Shown here in pieces: positions 34,179-46,381 of a DNA stretch of 64,000 nucleotides. The notes below the pieces were generated by a model. It had not been told where the DNA came from. It searched no databases and saw nothing but the letters and a program-made list of their open reading frames with translations. The position numbers were made by a program, and so were the translations under genes. How positions within the stretch are numbered: position 1 is the first letter of the stretch; each line of letters begins with the position of its first letter. The stretch comes from Helianthus annuus (taxonomy: Eukaryota > Streptophyta > Magnoliopsida > Asterales > Asteraceae), in the NCBI RefSeq assembly GCF_002127325.2, contig NC_035440.2:72911819-72975818 (forward strand), read 5' to 3'.

Positions 34179-37100
34179 CTATTCATAATATGTACCATCC
34201 CAGTCACAAACCAGGGATGGTTCAGTTTTTTCTTTCTCTGTTTTCTTCTCATAAAATTCCTTAACCCCTTTGACTTTTCGATCAATCATCTTGCCAAAGA
34301 TGTGTTTTACCTTGGGGTTAAAGACCTTCTCAGCATCAAATTCCTGTTCATCATGATAAAATTGGTTAGAAATTTCAACTTTACCAATTTTCTTTTTATA
34401 ATTCTCAGCCCGAAGTAATGGAAACTCCTCATCATTAACAATCGGAACTGATTTTTCAACTTTTACATCAGCTTCACAATTTGAAACAACTTGTGGCTCA
34501 ACTGATTTTGTGGAATCAGTTTCATCGCCCAAAGATAGCTCCTCTGATTTTGACCCATCAGAATCATCGCTAGAGCTTTCACCAACCATCTTAACAATCC
34601 ATTTTTGGTTGTCAGATTTTGCTCTTTTCTTATAAAACTTGTTTGAACTCTCACCAATTTCAAAAATAGAATCTCTAAACAGTTTTGTTCTACAAGTGGT
34701 GATTCGAACGCAAACACTTTCTCTTTGATTTTACGAAATACTCCCTGTTTTGATTGTATCACATTCGAACAATCTTTTGCAATATGTCCCACAGTGTTGC
34801 ATCGGAAACAGGTTCTTGTATCTCGCTTCTGTTTGTCTTGCTTTTTTGCAAGGAACTCTTTATTTGATTCTCTCCAGAAACTTGTTTTTTCTTCTTCATC
34901 AGTTGATGTACCTGAAACAAATGACATTTTGGATTTAAAGTAACGAACATATTTTTCATTTTTCTGTTTTTCTGTAGGAGTAAAACCAAGACCTTTCTTT
35001 TTGAAATTACCGTTATGGTTTGATTTCTTTTGGAAACTAGAACCAAAACCGTAATCCTTTTTCTTGTTTAATCTCTGTTGAACTCTTGAGGTGTAAGGTT
35101 TAGGTTTATCAATAAGACATAAGCCTTTTATTTCAGAAATATTGATTTCTGTAAGGACGAAAACCTTATTTATCAATTCAGTTTTAACACCTCTTATTGG
35201 AAATTCTTCGTCAGAATATAATTTCTCAGAATCATTCAAAGTATAAGCAACTTTAAACAATCCATCATCCAAATTAGATTTTGACAGTAAAAACTTTCTA
35301 TCATAAACTAATTTGCCCTGTTTTTCTGTTTGACTCTGTGTGCATGACCCAGACTTTGACTCTTCAACATCATCACTCTCTAAAACATAATCCACGACTT
35401 TCTTCATCAATTGAGACTGTTGATCAGTGTCAGATGATGTAAACACAACATCAATACTATCTGGAAGATTGACCGACGACTCTGACTCCCACTGTAAATT
35501 TGTGGCCTTTTTGACTCTTTCATCGTTTGGATATCTAGGCAAATATCCATTTTCCAGCGGGGGTGGACACTTATTGTAACTGACACCTTTCTTCTTACCA
35601 GATGACACTTTTTCAGTATCCTTTTTCTTGTCAGCCTTCTTCCTGTCAGCAATCTTTTCACCAGCATCAACTTCAGCTGCTTTCTTTTCAGTTACATCAT
35701 CTTCTTCCCATACCTTCATGCTCTCAACTGTCGGATAAATCCTGTCAATCACATAGGAAGTACATGAGTAACTTTTTAACAAACGATTCACTCTCTCTGT
35801 TTCAATTCTTTGCAACTCAAGTTTCTATTCTAAAGCAGCACCTTTTTCAATGTAGTTGTTTACAACTTTCTGTTTTGTCATGAACGCTCCCTGAAGTGTC
35901 TTCATAGCAACAGCTTGCTCTTCACTAGTTTGATTGTACTGATTCATTGTCTTGTTCAGCACATCATACGACTCCTTCAGACTGTTCAAGTTGTAAATCA
36001 AAGTGCTATTCTGCTTTTTCACGGCTTCACATTTTTCACACTTAACAGGAACCTCTTTTGCATCAACTTGTTCTTCAACCTTAAACTTAGGCACTTCTGT
36101 CACCTTTTGCCTCCTCACCACCGGCACTTCTTCATCATCACTACTCACCGGTGTCTAGATCTTTTTCTTTTTCTTCTCTTCCTTGATTTTTTCGTCTTCG
36201 CTATCACTCTCAGCAAGCAACTTCATATCTTCTCTGTATTTTCTCGCCCAATACTCTGTATCGTCATCACTATCATCTATAATCTTTGCTGTAAATGCAG
36301 TGTAAGCTGTGGTTTGATCAGGAATGTAATCATCCCAAGTGAAATTTGCCCAGCTAAAACCCTCTGCTAGCTTTTCATCTTCTTGATCAATCAAACAAGC
36401 TTTTCCATTATCTGGAATATATTTATCCCAGTTAAACGACTGCTTTCCGTCTTGATTTACCACACATACTCTCTTTCCCGAGTCTTCAATCACATCCCTT
36501 CCATGTGCAGTTTGAACTTGATGTTTAGATTGTTGAGATGATTAACCAACTTGGTGATAGATGGCTTTGCGATAATAATCATTGTTGTTGTTGAACGGAT
36601 TTTGAGCTCCACTTGCTTCTCGGTTTGTGCACTCTCTTTTGAAGTGTCCCTTTTCCCTGCACCGAAAACAAGTGACTTTAGATTTGTCAAAACCTAAAGT
36701 AGAAACATTTGCATCACGAAGATCATCTCTCCCCGTGATTTGTTTGAACTTCTCAGCTCTCCGTAAAACACTAGCAAGACACCACTTTATGTCCATCAGC
36801 TCCATCTCTTCTGCATCTATCTGGTCGTAATCTTCTTTAGTTAACATTGGATTGCCGATACGACCTGCAACAAAACAAGTGTAAGATTCCAAAACCATTC
36901 CTAATAAAGACATTTGGTTTTTGGCAATTTCTTCAGAATAATCTTGATCATTCTGAAGATTTAACACTATGTTGCATTGTAACTTTCTCCCATTTTTAGT
37001 TGCAGAGATGTTTGGATCATATGATGAAAACGACGTAAAGTTGGTTTTGCTGTTGGACCCCGATGATGGACTTCTAGATGAGTTCTTGGCGCTGTAGGCA

Positions 37101-37906
37101 GTCTCAACCTTCGGAGATAAATTTGAAGACTTCTACTCATTCACCCCTGCCTTATAATACAGCCCGATGTCCTGTTCCCCATCGAAATCTTTCATTCTGA
37201 TCACTTTTCTCTGTTCCATCTCCTGAGCCTCTATTTTTTCGATGAACTTACTGAGCGTCAGGTTGCTAAAACCTTTCTTGTTTCTGAGCATCATCAGATA
37301 TGTGCCCCAAGTCTCATACGGCAATGCATCAGCAAGTTTCTCTATCAGCTCATCAGTACTCTTCTCAATACTCAACCTTTTCATATTGGCAAGCAGATTA
37401 CAGTAACGTTCAATAATTTCTCTCGTACTCTCATTCTTCAACCCTCGGAACAAATCGAACTCCTTCTTCAGAAGTGATTTCTTGCTCTTTACCATCTCCT
37501 CACTTCCTCTAAACTTCGATCGCAACGCTTTCCAAATCGAGTACGAAGTTCCATTATGCTGTAAAAGAACCATGATATCTTCTTTGACTGCCTATTGAAG
37601 AAGACTTAGCATCATTTTCTCATTTTTGTACTTCTTCCTCTCATCATCTCTAAGATCTTTGATTGGAACTGGCTCTTCATCATCGTTCAATGGTCGAACA
37701 TACTTTGTTTCTACGCATTCCCAAGCGTCAAGATAATTCGCTTGAACCCAATTCTCGAACCGACCTTCCCAATTTTTGTATTCTTCAATATTCATGAGTC
37801 TTGGTGGTTTTTGCATTGTGCCCGTTTCGTTTTCGAACATCGTGTTTTGCGCCAAAGTGATCGGAGTTACCGGTGTAGCGAACGCGTTGAAGAATTCCTC
37901 GTCCAT
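34179..37906 (-). pseudogene. gag: Co5 gag, with in-frame stops
   Basis: The likely start is ATG 37906-37904 (MDEEFFNAF), placed as in Co3 gag. N-terminal capsid-like domain with PPRLMNIEEYKNWEGRFENW and SLLKKEFDLFRGLKNES; zinc knuckle CFRCREKGHFKREC; acidic region; charged helical segment; second knuckle CFRCNTVGHIAKDC near 34780. Almost all of it lies in one frame, with in-frame stops ending at 37592, 37133, 36542, 36155 and 35825, then one frame change near 34560 and the end at 34179. Several stops are TAG at positions where the relatives suggest Gln, compatible with C-to-T decay. No pol follows, so the element could only move with proteins from a relative such as Co3. Confidence 0.88.
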
Positions 37907-38496
37907 TTTCAATCTTTCGAAAATTTTTATCACAGTCTTAAAAGCGAACTGAGTATCTTGAACAGTACCAATTTTTATCACTGGAGCGGATCTATAAGAT
38001 GACTAATGAGCGGACCAATCTTTGTTCAGTCGAGCGGACCAAACAGTGTATGAATGAGCGAACAAGAGTGCAAAGTGACAAATGAGCGGACCAGATGAAA
38101 CTTTGGAGCGAAGCTGTATCACTATGTCACTTCGAGTGAATCTGACCAGTATTTTTTGAGCGGACCTCCTGAAGTTTGTTCCTAAGAGCGTACCAGACTG
38201 AAACTTTCGAGCGAACCTGGTTGTAATTGTCACTATGAGCGGACCTAAAGTGTAACCAGAAGCGAACCTTAGACTTGTTCAGAAAAGCGAACCACTTTCG
38301 AAGACCTGTTTGACCCATTTTTCCTTCGAGTTTTGACACCAAACTTTCAAGGGTTTGTCTCTGTACTACTGCGCATAATCCCTGAGATTTTGAGCTAATT
38401 CTGACCGTTAGAAATGTTTGAAACAGAAAAAGAAGGTGTAGAAGACAGAAATTTTGAAGATTTTCAGCTATTCTCTGCAGAACTCCTCCTCCTGAA
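37907..38496 (-). repeat. Co5 leader with repeated AGCGGACC words
   Basis: Untranslated leader. About ten AGCGGACC, AGCGAACC and AGCGTACC words are spaced roughly 20-40 bp apart between 37980 and 38300, all in the same orientation. The same word occurs in the Co5 LTRs and, reversed, in the solo LTR at 58359-58814. Confidence 0.75.
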
Positions 38497-38510
38497 GCTC
38501 TGATACCACT
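38497..38510 (-). other. Co5 primer-binding site
   Basis: AGTGGTATCAGAGC on the - strand, a perfect match to the initiator Met-tRNA complement two bases after the LTR. Confidence 0.88.
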
Positions 38511-38955
38511 TGTAGGATCGCATTCTGACCCAAACGAGTCATTCAGAGGTAATTCTATCAAATACAGGTGCGGAAAACAAGTATTTGACTCAGGAACAGC
38601 TTGAATATTACTTTAAACACCTTTTCTATTGATATTTAACAGATTACAGGCTAATCTCGATCCGGCAGCACTTCGGTACGAGTTTTAACAAAACGTTACA
38701 ACTGATTCGCTCCAGGGACCTATTTATAGACAAACAGGTTCGCTCCAAGGTACCATGTTCACATAAGCGAACCGACCTTGAACAAATGAGCGGACCATAG
38801 TCTTGACACATAAGCGAACCTAACATGTCCCTATAAGCGAACCTCACTCTAAAACTCTATACAATCTCCTATTTTCTCGTACTATGTGCCCTGATCTAAC
38901 ATTCTAATACTATGACCCGATCCAAAACGAAGTCAACAGATGAAATGCACCAACA
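38511..38955 (-). mobile_element. Co5 5' LTR (445 bp)
   Basis: Same length as the left LTR. TCTTT duplication at 38956-38960. TATA box (- strand) at 38721-38728 intact. The whole element, 31792-38955, is 7164 bp and structurally complete apart from the lack of pol. Confidence 0.95.
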
Positions 38956-41900
38956 TCTTTCTTTCTTAATTCCTCCAACCTTTTGTAGGTTGACCTGACC
39001 ATATCTTCTTTCCATCTAGCAATTTGTCTTTTTGTACCAAAATCAGCAACAACCAGTTCTTCTTTCATTCTCCTTAGCTCCATTTGCTTATCAGGTACAT
39101 TCTTTCTGAACTTTGCCCAATCAGGAGGAGTGTGAGTGACTTTCCTTTTTATCATGTCTTGAATTCTTGAAAGCTTCAACTTCAAGTTCAGGAACAGTCC
39201 ACTCTTTGTACATGTGTCTCTCTCCTTTGTATCTTTTGTGAAACATAATGCTTTCAATGTAGTCTTTCTTCAAAGTTTCAGCTGCTCTTTCTGAAATTTG
39301 TTGACTGACATTCTTTGCAAAACGTTCTAGGGAACTGACTTGTGTGAGCAGATATTGGTAGTATCTTGATACTTCTTTGTCAGATTTCCCTTGTGTGTTT
39401 TTTTTCGAAATATCCTCTGCTTGCTTGGCCTTTATCTTCAAATATTCTTCAATATTTTTGGGCCAGGGATATCCTTTGATTGAAGGCAAACTCCTTTTGG
39501 CAGGGTCATCCTCAGTATAGAAAGATTTTATTTCTTCTCTAACAGCTTCTAGTTCAAGAGGAAATTGAACACCTGCAGGAGGTAAGGGCTTGTGCATTGG
39601 AACAGAAGAGAGTGGAACTGGTTTTGGTATTTTGACAAGAGCTAAAGGTTTTGAAGATGTCTGGGATGGTGCAATGACATCATCTTTAGGAATTAGTCTT
39701 CTCCTCTTTATTTGAGGAGGGACTGATGATGTTTTGGATGGAAAGGTGGTTGTAGTGGCAGTGGTTTGTGATAGACTAACAGTTGTTGAAACAACTGGTG
39801 TTCCAACCACTGTTGTCTTTACAGCAGAAGTTATAACAACTGTTGTCTTCTGCCTTTTGACAGGAGGTGATTTTGATTCTGGTGGTGATGGTGGTAAAGC
39901 AGTGGATGTAGTGTGTGTTGAGGTGGTGTGTGTTGAAGTGGGAGCAGATGTTGAAACTACTGAAGTACCAGCAGCAGCTGATACAACAGGAGTTACAACA
40001 GCTGTTGTAGGTGGTGGTTTTTGAGCAGACTTTGATCGTCTGACCGGAATGGATTTGGGTAGCCTTACTTTTCTAGTAGGCTTCTTCTTTTCATCAATAA
40101 GATTTTCATTATCTCTTGACCCTGAAGTACCCTGATCCGGATAATCCACCCTGGCTTTCTTTTTGGCCTCTCTATCCCTTTTCACACATGCAAGTGCTTC
40201 TGCAAGTGCATTTGTGGTCACATCAATTTTCTTACTCCCATCTGGCAAAGGAATCTTTTTGGTCATATTTGAATTTTCTGGTGCAAGGTAGAGACCATCT
40301 GTTATTCCTTTCCTTCTCCACTCCTGAATTTTCTCCCCCTTTTGGCATTATCTTCGAGGAGTTGATCAATGAAGAATACTGGTGGAGGAGCAGTGCCAGA
40401 GTTGTGCAGGATCTGAGTTTTGAGAGCCTTTAGATCAGCCTGAGTGTCTTTGAACCTAGACTCCATAGCATTTCTCAGCTCTTGAACATGTTTTTCATGT
40501 TGCTGATCTGCTATTTGTGCTTGATGATGGAGAAAAAGTTGAAACAGATTCCAGAGCTCATTTGTAGCAGGTGCCTATTGTAGAGCATGTGCTTGAGGTG
40601 GAACAGCAGTGGATTGTACCTTTTGTACTTGTAACAACTGTTGGAGCATATCTTTGAGCTCAGCAACAGAGTTATCAATTTTTTCAACACGAGCCGTCAA
40701 TTTCTGGTACTTTAAATCATCACCCAATTTAATGGGATCATCTGATTTCCCACTAACAGTGGTTGTATCAGTGGTTGAAGTAGGGAGTTTACTCCAAACA
40801 TTAACCACTGATGCCCCTTTTTCTTGGTACTGGGGTCTTCTTCCTTCAACACTTGACAACCTTTTGATGTTGCCAGTAGGATAAATAAATCCACTGGTGG
40901 TTGGCAGAGGTGCTATAAAAGGAATTTCCTCCAAGGAAGTCTTATTAATGTAACCACTGTCCAACTGTAAACCAGTGGGTTCAACAGTTGTAGTGGCTTC
41001 TTCACTTGGATTACCACAAAGAGTTACTTGTAACTCAATGGGTGTAACCTCCTCAGGTTGTGTTGGTGGGTTAGCAAAGAATGATACAACAGGCTCAGTC
41101 ATTTGTTGAGGTATATTCTCATTGACAGGTGATTGAGAAGGACTGAGTAATGCCTGGTTCAAATCAATTGCATCCAACAGCAGTTGTGTTTTTGGTGGAA
41201 TTGAGGATGTGATGGTGGGTGTAGAAAGTGGATTTGCTCCGGGCATTGAGCTGTGGATGATGGAAACGAGTGTATCCAGAGCATCATAATGTGGTGGCCC
41301 TTTGTGTACAACCTGTTCTTTTTGTGAAGAAGCAGGAGGAGTTATGGTTATGGGTTGAGATATTTGTACCAACTGCTGTGAGGAAGAAGCAGCAGTGGTT
41401 TCTTGTGACATTTGTGTTGTCACAGGCATTAACTCTGGTATCTCATCCTCCCGAGTTGCCGTTTTGATTGGTTTGGGGGGTTTTTTATTTTTCTTTTTGT
41501 AAAGCTTTTTGGGTTTTGTAGGTGTGGGTTTCAAAACAGTTGGTCTGCTGCTTTGATCACCTAGAGCAGTAGGCTCAGCAACAGATACCTGAGGAGCAGT
41601 GGTAGCTGCTAAATTCTGCTCAGGTACCCCTGCTTGTGTTTTGCAAGGTGCTAACATCCATGAAAAAGTTTTAGATGTTAGACAGTTTATTACAGTTATT
41701 TCACCTTGGTTTATTAAAGCTAAATCATCCTTACTGAATTTCTTTTCAAAATAGTAACTTAAAAACCTTGGAAAAAGTAAGAATGATTTGGTTTCAACAT
41801 TATTAACCAGATCTTTAAAGATTTCCCGAGAATAGTTATAATTTTCTTCTTGAAGAATTGCATATCCCAGATTTTAAATCTTTATAGGGATCTCATTAAA

Positions 41901-42425
41901 AGAAGTGGTTTTGTTTGAAACACATAGTAGGAGGGTATGAAATAGGAATCTGGGTGCAGGAGGAAAATAACCTTTTTCTAAGGTTAGTTTCATCATCATG
42001 GTGGCTTCATACCCTCTTTCAATGAAGTCAATGTGCAACTCGTTTTTAGTGAAGGAAGTTTTACATGCCTGGTCATCGAGTTGAAAGACTTCGGAGATGG
42101 ATTGTGGTGTGATTTGGACAGTTTTACCCTTTATAGAAGAGTGAATGGTGGTTGCAATGTCTCCTTGTTTTTCAAGGGTTGCATTTTTCCAAAACTCCCT
42201 TTGGGTCGCCAAATAGATTGGTGCATCGGCTGTGAGCAAAGTTTTGTACTTTGACTTTGCCATGATGGTAATAATGGAATCGAAAACATCTGTGGTTCCT
42301 GGTTTTGCGAGAAGACCCAAGAGATTGTGAGATTTTTTGAATGGAATTTCAGTGGAGGTTGCCTTTTGAGAGGCTGTTTTCGATGATTTTGATGTGGGTT
42401 TTGCAGATGACTTCGATTTTGTCAT
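38956..42425 (-). pseudogene. Co4 third ORF, N-terminal and middle part
   Basis: Starts at ATG 42425 (MTKSKSSAKP). N-terminal domain: HNLLGLLAKPGTTDVFDSII, DAPIYLATQREFW, ITPQSISEVFQLDD, RGYEATMMMKLTLEKGYFP. A single in-frame TAA (41876-41874) interrupts just before LGYAIL, and the same frame continues through FLLFPRFLSYYFEKKF and a Ser/Thr/Pro linker to a TAG at 40577-40575. A one-base loss in a purine run near 40340 shifts the frame; the Thr/Val repeat (GTPVVSTTV) and charged C-terminal helices follow, with another frame change near 39160, until Co5 cuts it at 38956. Rejoined length by coordinates is about 4 kb, as in Co1. Role unknown. Confidence 0.82.
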
Positions 42426-42850
42426 TTTTGAAACGAACGATCGAAGGAATTTTGTGAGAGATGAGAAGAAAAACTGCTTTGAGAAGAGAATTTTTAAGAA
42501 TTCAATTCGACAGTAAAACCCTGTTTTGGTGGTGAGTGGGGAATTTTATAGGAAAGAGAATGAATGCTGACGTGGCAGCCGTTACAAAAGGTCTGATTGC
42601 TATGTACTGCCCACGTGACAACCACTGGTGAAAATGAAGGACAGTACTTTTGGTGAAAGCAACTGATGAAAGCAGTGGAAAGGGGGCAGTGGATGATTTT
42701 CACTATCAGTGGATAGCATATCAGTGGATAAGACACTGCTTTTGAACAGCAGAGGTTATCAAGGAATGAGAGAACAGAGATTATCTTTCAGCAGTGGGCA
42801 GTCTTTTGAAGTAGAGCAGACTTTTGAACAATCAGTGGTTATGGCAGACT
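42426..42850 (-). promoter_or_regulatory. Putative promoter of the Co4 third ORF
   Basis: Upstream of ATG 42425 on the - strand: TATAAAAT at 42550-42543 (-125), TGACGTGGCA at 42568-42577, G-box CACGTG at 42612-42617 (-187), and six CAGTGG words between 42672 and 42835. The leader after the TATA box shares CAAAACAGGGTTTTAC and TCGAATTGAATTC with Co1. TGACGTGG and CACGTG are known bZIP-type binding cores in plants. Confidence 0.7.
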
Positions 42851-42959
42851 TTGAAGGATTTCAATGAAATTTTCATTTTTAGCTATTTTTAAGGATGGAT
42901 TTTTTATTTTCTAAAAACATTTTGTTGCTTTTATTCATAGAAAAACAAGATGTTGCTTG

Positions 42960-45900
42960 TTATTCCATGTTTAGCATCCCAATCCTAGAGACCAAGCTTT
43001 CAAAAGTGGTTGTATCAAGTGCTTTTGTGAGCACATCTGCCAGCTGGTCTTTAGTTGGGACATGATGCAGAGAAATCAAACCTTTTTCATAGCAATCCCT
43101 CACAAAGTGATGTCTGATCTCGATGTGCTTTGTGATAGAGTGGGAAACTGGATTTTTTATGATATTTTCTGCTGCCTGGCTGTCCAACATGAGTGGTGTC
43201 TTTAAGGCAGTGATACCAAAATCCAACAACTGATTTTGAAGCCATAGGAGTTGGGCTGTACAGCTTGCAGCAGCAATGTATTCAGCCTCAGCAGTAGATG
43301 TTGAAACTGCTGCTTGCTTTTTGCTTTGCCAAGAGACTAAGCAATCACCTAGAAACTGGCACCCTCCTGAAGTGGACTTCCTTGTGGTGTGACATCCAGC
43401 AAAGTCACTGTCTGAAAAACCTGAAAGCTTGATATTCCTATTAGCTGGATACCAGATATCAAGTGTGGGAGCACCTTTTATGTATCTGAGAATCCTTTTT
43501 ACAGCAATGAGATTTGATTTTCTGGGAGCTGATTGACTTCTTGCACAGATACATGTTGCAAACATGATGTCTGGTCTAGATGCAGTTAGGTACAATAAAG
43601 ACCCAATCATGCTTCTATAAAGTGTTTGGTCAATCGGCTCATCCTTTTCATCAGACATGACCAGCTTATTTGTGGCCATGGGTGTGCTGCATGGTTTACA
43701 ATCATTCATATCAAATTTGGTTAAAAGTTCTTTAGCATATTTGCTTTGATGAATGAAGGTTCCATTTTGCAATTGCTGTACTTGGAGACCAAGAAAGCAT
43801 TGCAGCTCACCCATTGCACTAATTTCAAACTCAGCTGTCATGAGTTCTTTAAACTCTTCACACATTTTGGTACATGTGCTTCCAAAAATAATGTCATCCA
43901 CATAAATTTGGACAATCATTACATCTTTCCCTCTCCATTTAAGAAACAATGTTTTATCAATGGTACCTCTTTTGAAACCATTTGAGAGTAGAAAGTTGGA
44001 AAGAGTTTCATACCAGGATCTTGGTGCTTGTTTCAGGCCATACAAGGCTTTGTTTAGCCTGTAGACATGATCAGGATAAAATGGATCCTCAAAGCCTGGA
44101 GGTTGACATACATACACCTCTTCTTGCAATGTACCATAGAGGAAAGCACTTTTGATATCCATCTGAAACACCTTCATGTTGTGGTTGACAGCAATGGCCA
44201 GGAACAGTCTGATAGCTTCCAATCTTGCAACAGGGGCGAATATTTCATCATAATCAATCCCCTCTTCCTGTCTGTAACCTTGAACCAGAAGCCTGGCTTT
44301 GTTTTTGACAACAATGCCCCTTTCATTTGTTTTGTTCTTGAAGACCCACTTTGTGCCAATGGGACTAACCTCTTTTGGCAGTGGTACAAGCTCCCATACT
44401 TGTTGTCTTTTAAACTGTTGGAGCTCCTCTTGCATGGCTTCTACCCAGCTGTTGTCTTTTAGTGCCTCTTGGTACTTGACTGGCTGATGGAGTGATAGAA
44501 AGCCAACAAAAAGACAAATGTTTTGGGTTTGGCTTCTTGTGAGCACCCCTTCATTGATGTTGCCAATGATTTAATCAGGTGGATGAGATCTCAAGAAGAT
44601 TAAATCTCCTTGGTATGGTATGATGGCATTTGTTGGTGAAGGCTGCAAATGTGTATCATCTGAGCTAACCACTGCTGGTGACTGTGATGACCCAGCAGTG
44701 GCTTCAAAAGGTGGTGGAATGGGTGGTAATGGAGTGGACCACTGCTGACTTTTATCCACTGTTTCAGGACTTTTGTCAGCACTGTTTGAGGATGTGGAAG
44801 CAGTGATAGATGGGCTACTTTGGTCAACAACTGTTGAAGTAGCAGTGGTTGAGCTTTGGCAGCTGTTTTGAACAACTGGTGCTTTTCCCTTTGTGGCAGA
44901 CCTTTGAGGGATGATGATTTCATACCCATAGTCTGATGATGTATCCTCTGATGGACCTGCACTGTTAGTCTTGATAGCAGTATTTTCAAAGGTGAATTTT
45001 TCAAGATCAAACAGATCAGCAGGATTTGCTGGGATTTTCATTGATGAAAGTTCATTGAACTTTACATCTAAAGTCTCCTCCACTATCGTGGTCCGTGCAT
45101 TGAACACTTTGTAGGCCTTGGCAGTGGTTGAGTATCCTAGAAAATAACCACAATCAATTTTGGCTGCAAATTTTGAAATGGAATCTTTTAAATTCAAAAT
45201 AAAGCATGGGCAGCCAAACACTTTGAAGTATGAGATCAGTGGTTTGATTTTATACAGAATTTCATAGGCAGTCTTTTTGTGCCTGGGGTTTATTAAAACT
45301 CTGTTCTGGACATAGCAAGCAGTGTTTACTGCCTCTGCCCAGAAAGTTAATGGCAAACCTGAATCTGCAAGCATAGTTCTGGCAGCCTCAATTAAGGTTC
45401 TGTTCTTTCTTTCAACCACCCCATTTTGCTCTGGTGTTCTTGGGATGCTGTACTGCCTTACAATCCCTTTTCTTCACACAGAAGGCATCCAACTCCTTTT
45501 TTTTAAATTCTATGCCATTGTCACTCCTAAAGCTTTTCACTGGAAGGTCAAATTACTTTTCAACCTGTGTCACAAAGTCTTGCAAAATGCCTGCAGTTTC
45601 ATCTTTAGAGTGCAAAAAGAAAGTCCATGTAAACCTAGAAAAGTCATCAACTATAACCAAACAGTATCTTTTCTTTTTGAGGCTCATGACTTGAACTGGG
45701 CCAAACAAATCCATGTGCAGCATTTGCAAACACTGGTTTGTTTTGGCTCTTCAATGGACTTGTAAGAACTTTTGTGCTGTTTTCCTTTTAAACAGGAAAT
45801 GCAATGTTCAGAACATGAAAACAATTTTTGTGGTAGGCCTCTCACCAACCCATTTTTTGAAATTTCTGTTATTGTCTTAAGATTTGTGTGCCCCAGTCTT

Positions 45901-46367
45901 CTATGCCAAAGTTCTGTCTCTTTGTTAGAGGCAGCTGAGAACAGACAGGCATCAGCTCTGGGACACTCTTTAGACATGTCAACAACATAAACATTGCCAC
46001 TTCTTTGAGCAACAAGTTTAGTTTGACCATTTTTTATTATTGCTTCAATCTTTTTGACCATTTCTGGTCCAACAATCCTACAACAATCTTTTGTGAAGAA
46101 TGACCCAAACCCTTTGTCACTCATTTGAGATACACTCAGAAGGTTGAATTTCAGATTGTCTATTAGATTGACATTTTCAAATTTTACATTACCAGATTGC
46201 ACTGTTCCAGACCCCAGAACTTTCCCTTTACTATTATTTCCAAAGGATATAGCACCCCCTCCATGGATTTTAAAGTCTTTGAGGAGGGCTTTACATCCTG
46301 TCATGTGCCTGGAGCCTCCACTATCTACATACCACAGACTATCAAAGCATGCAGAAGCTCCCGGCAC
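42960..46367 (-). pseudogene. pol: Co4 copia pol
   Basis: Order on the - strand: protease (SLWYVDSGGSRHMTG near 46320), pre-integrase zinc region (ELWHRRLGHTNL, CISCLKGKQ), integrase (SDNGIEF near 45520; VVERKNRTLIEAARTMLA near 45400), Ser/Pro-rich linker, RT with MDIKSAFLYGT, LKQAPRSWYETLS and YVDD at 43893-43904, RNase H (FSDSDFAGC, STAEAEYIAAAS), ending RIGMLNME at 42960. Frame changes between about 45760 and 45420 break the integrase, and a TAA at 44573-44571 lies between integrase and RT. RT and RNase H (44546-42960) form one intact frame. Confidence 0.93.
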
Positions 46368-46381
46368 ATGAAGTAAAAGGA

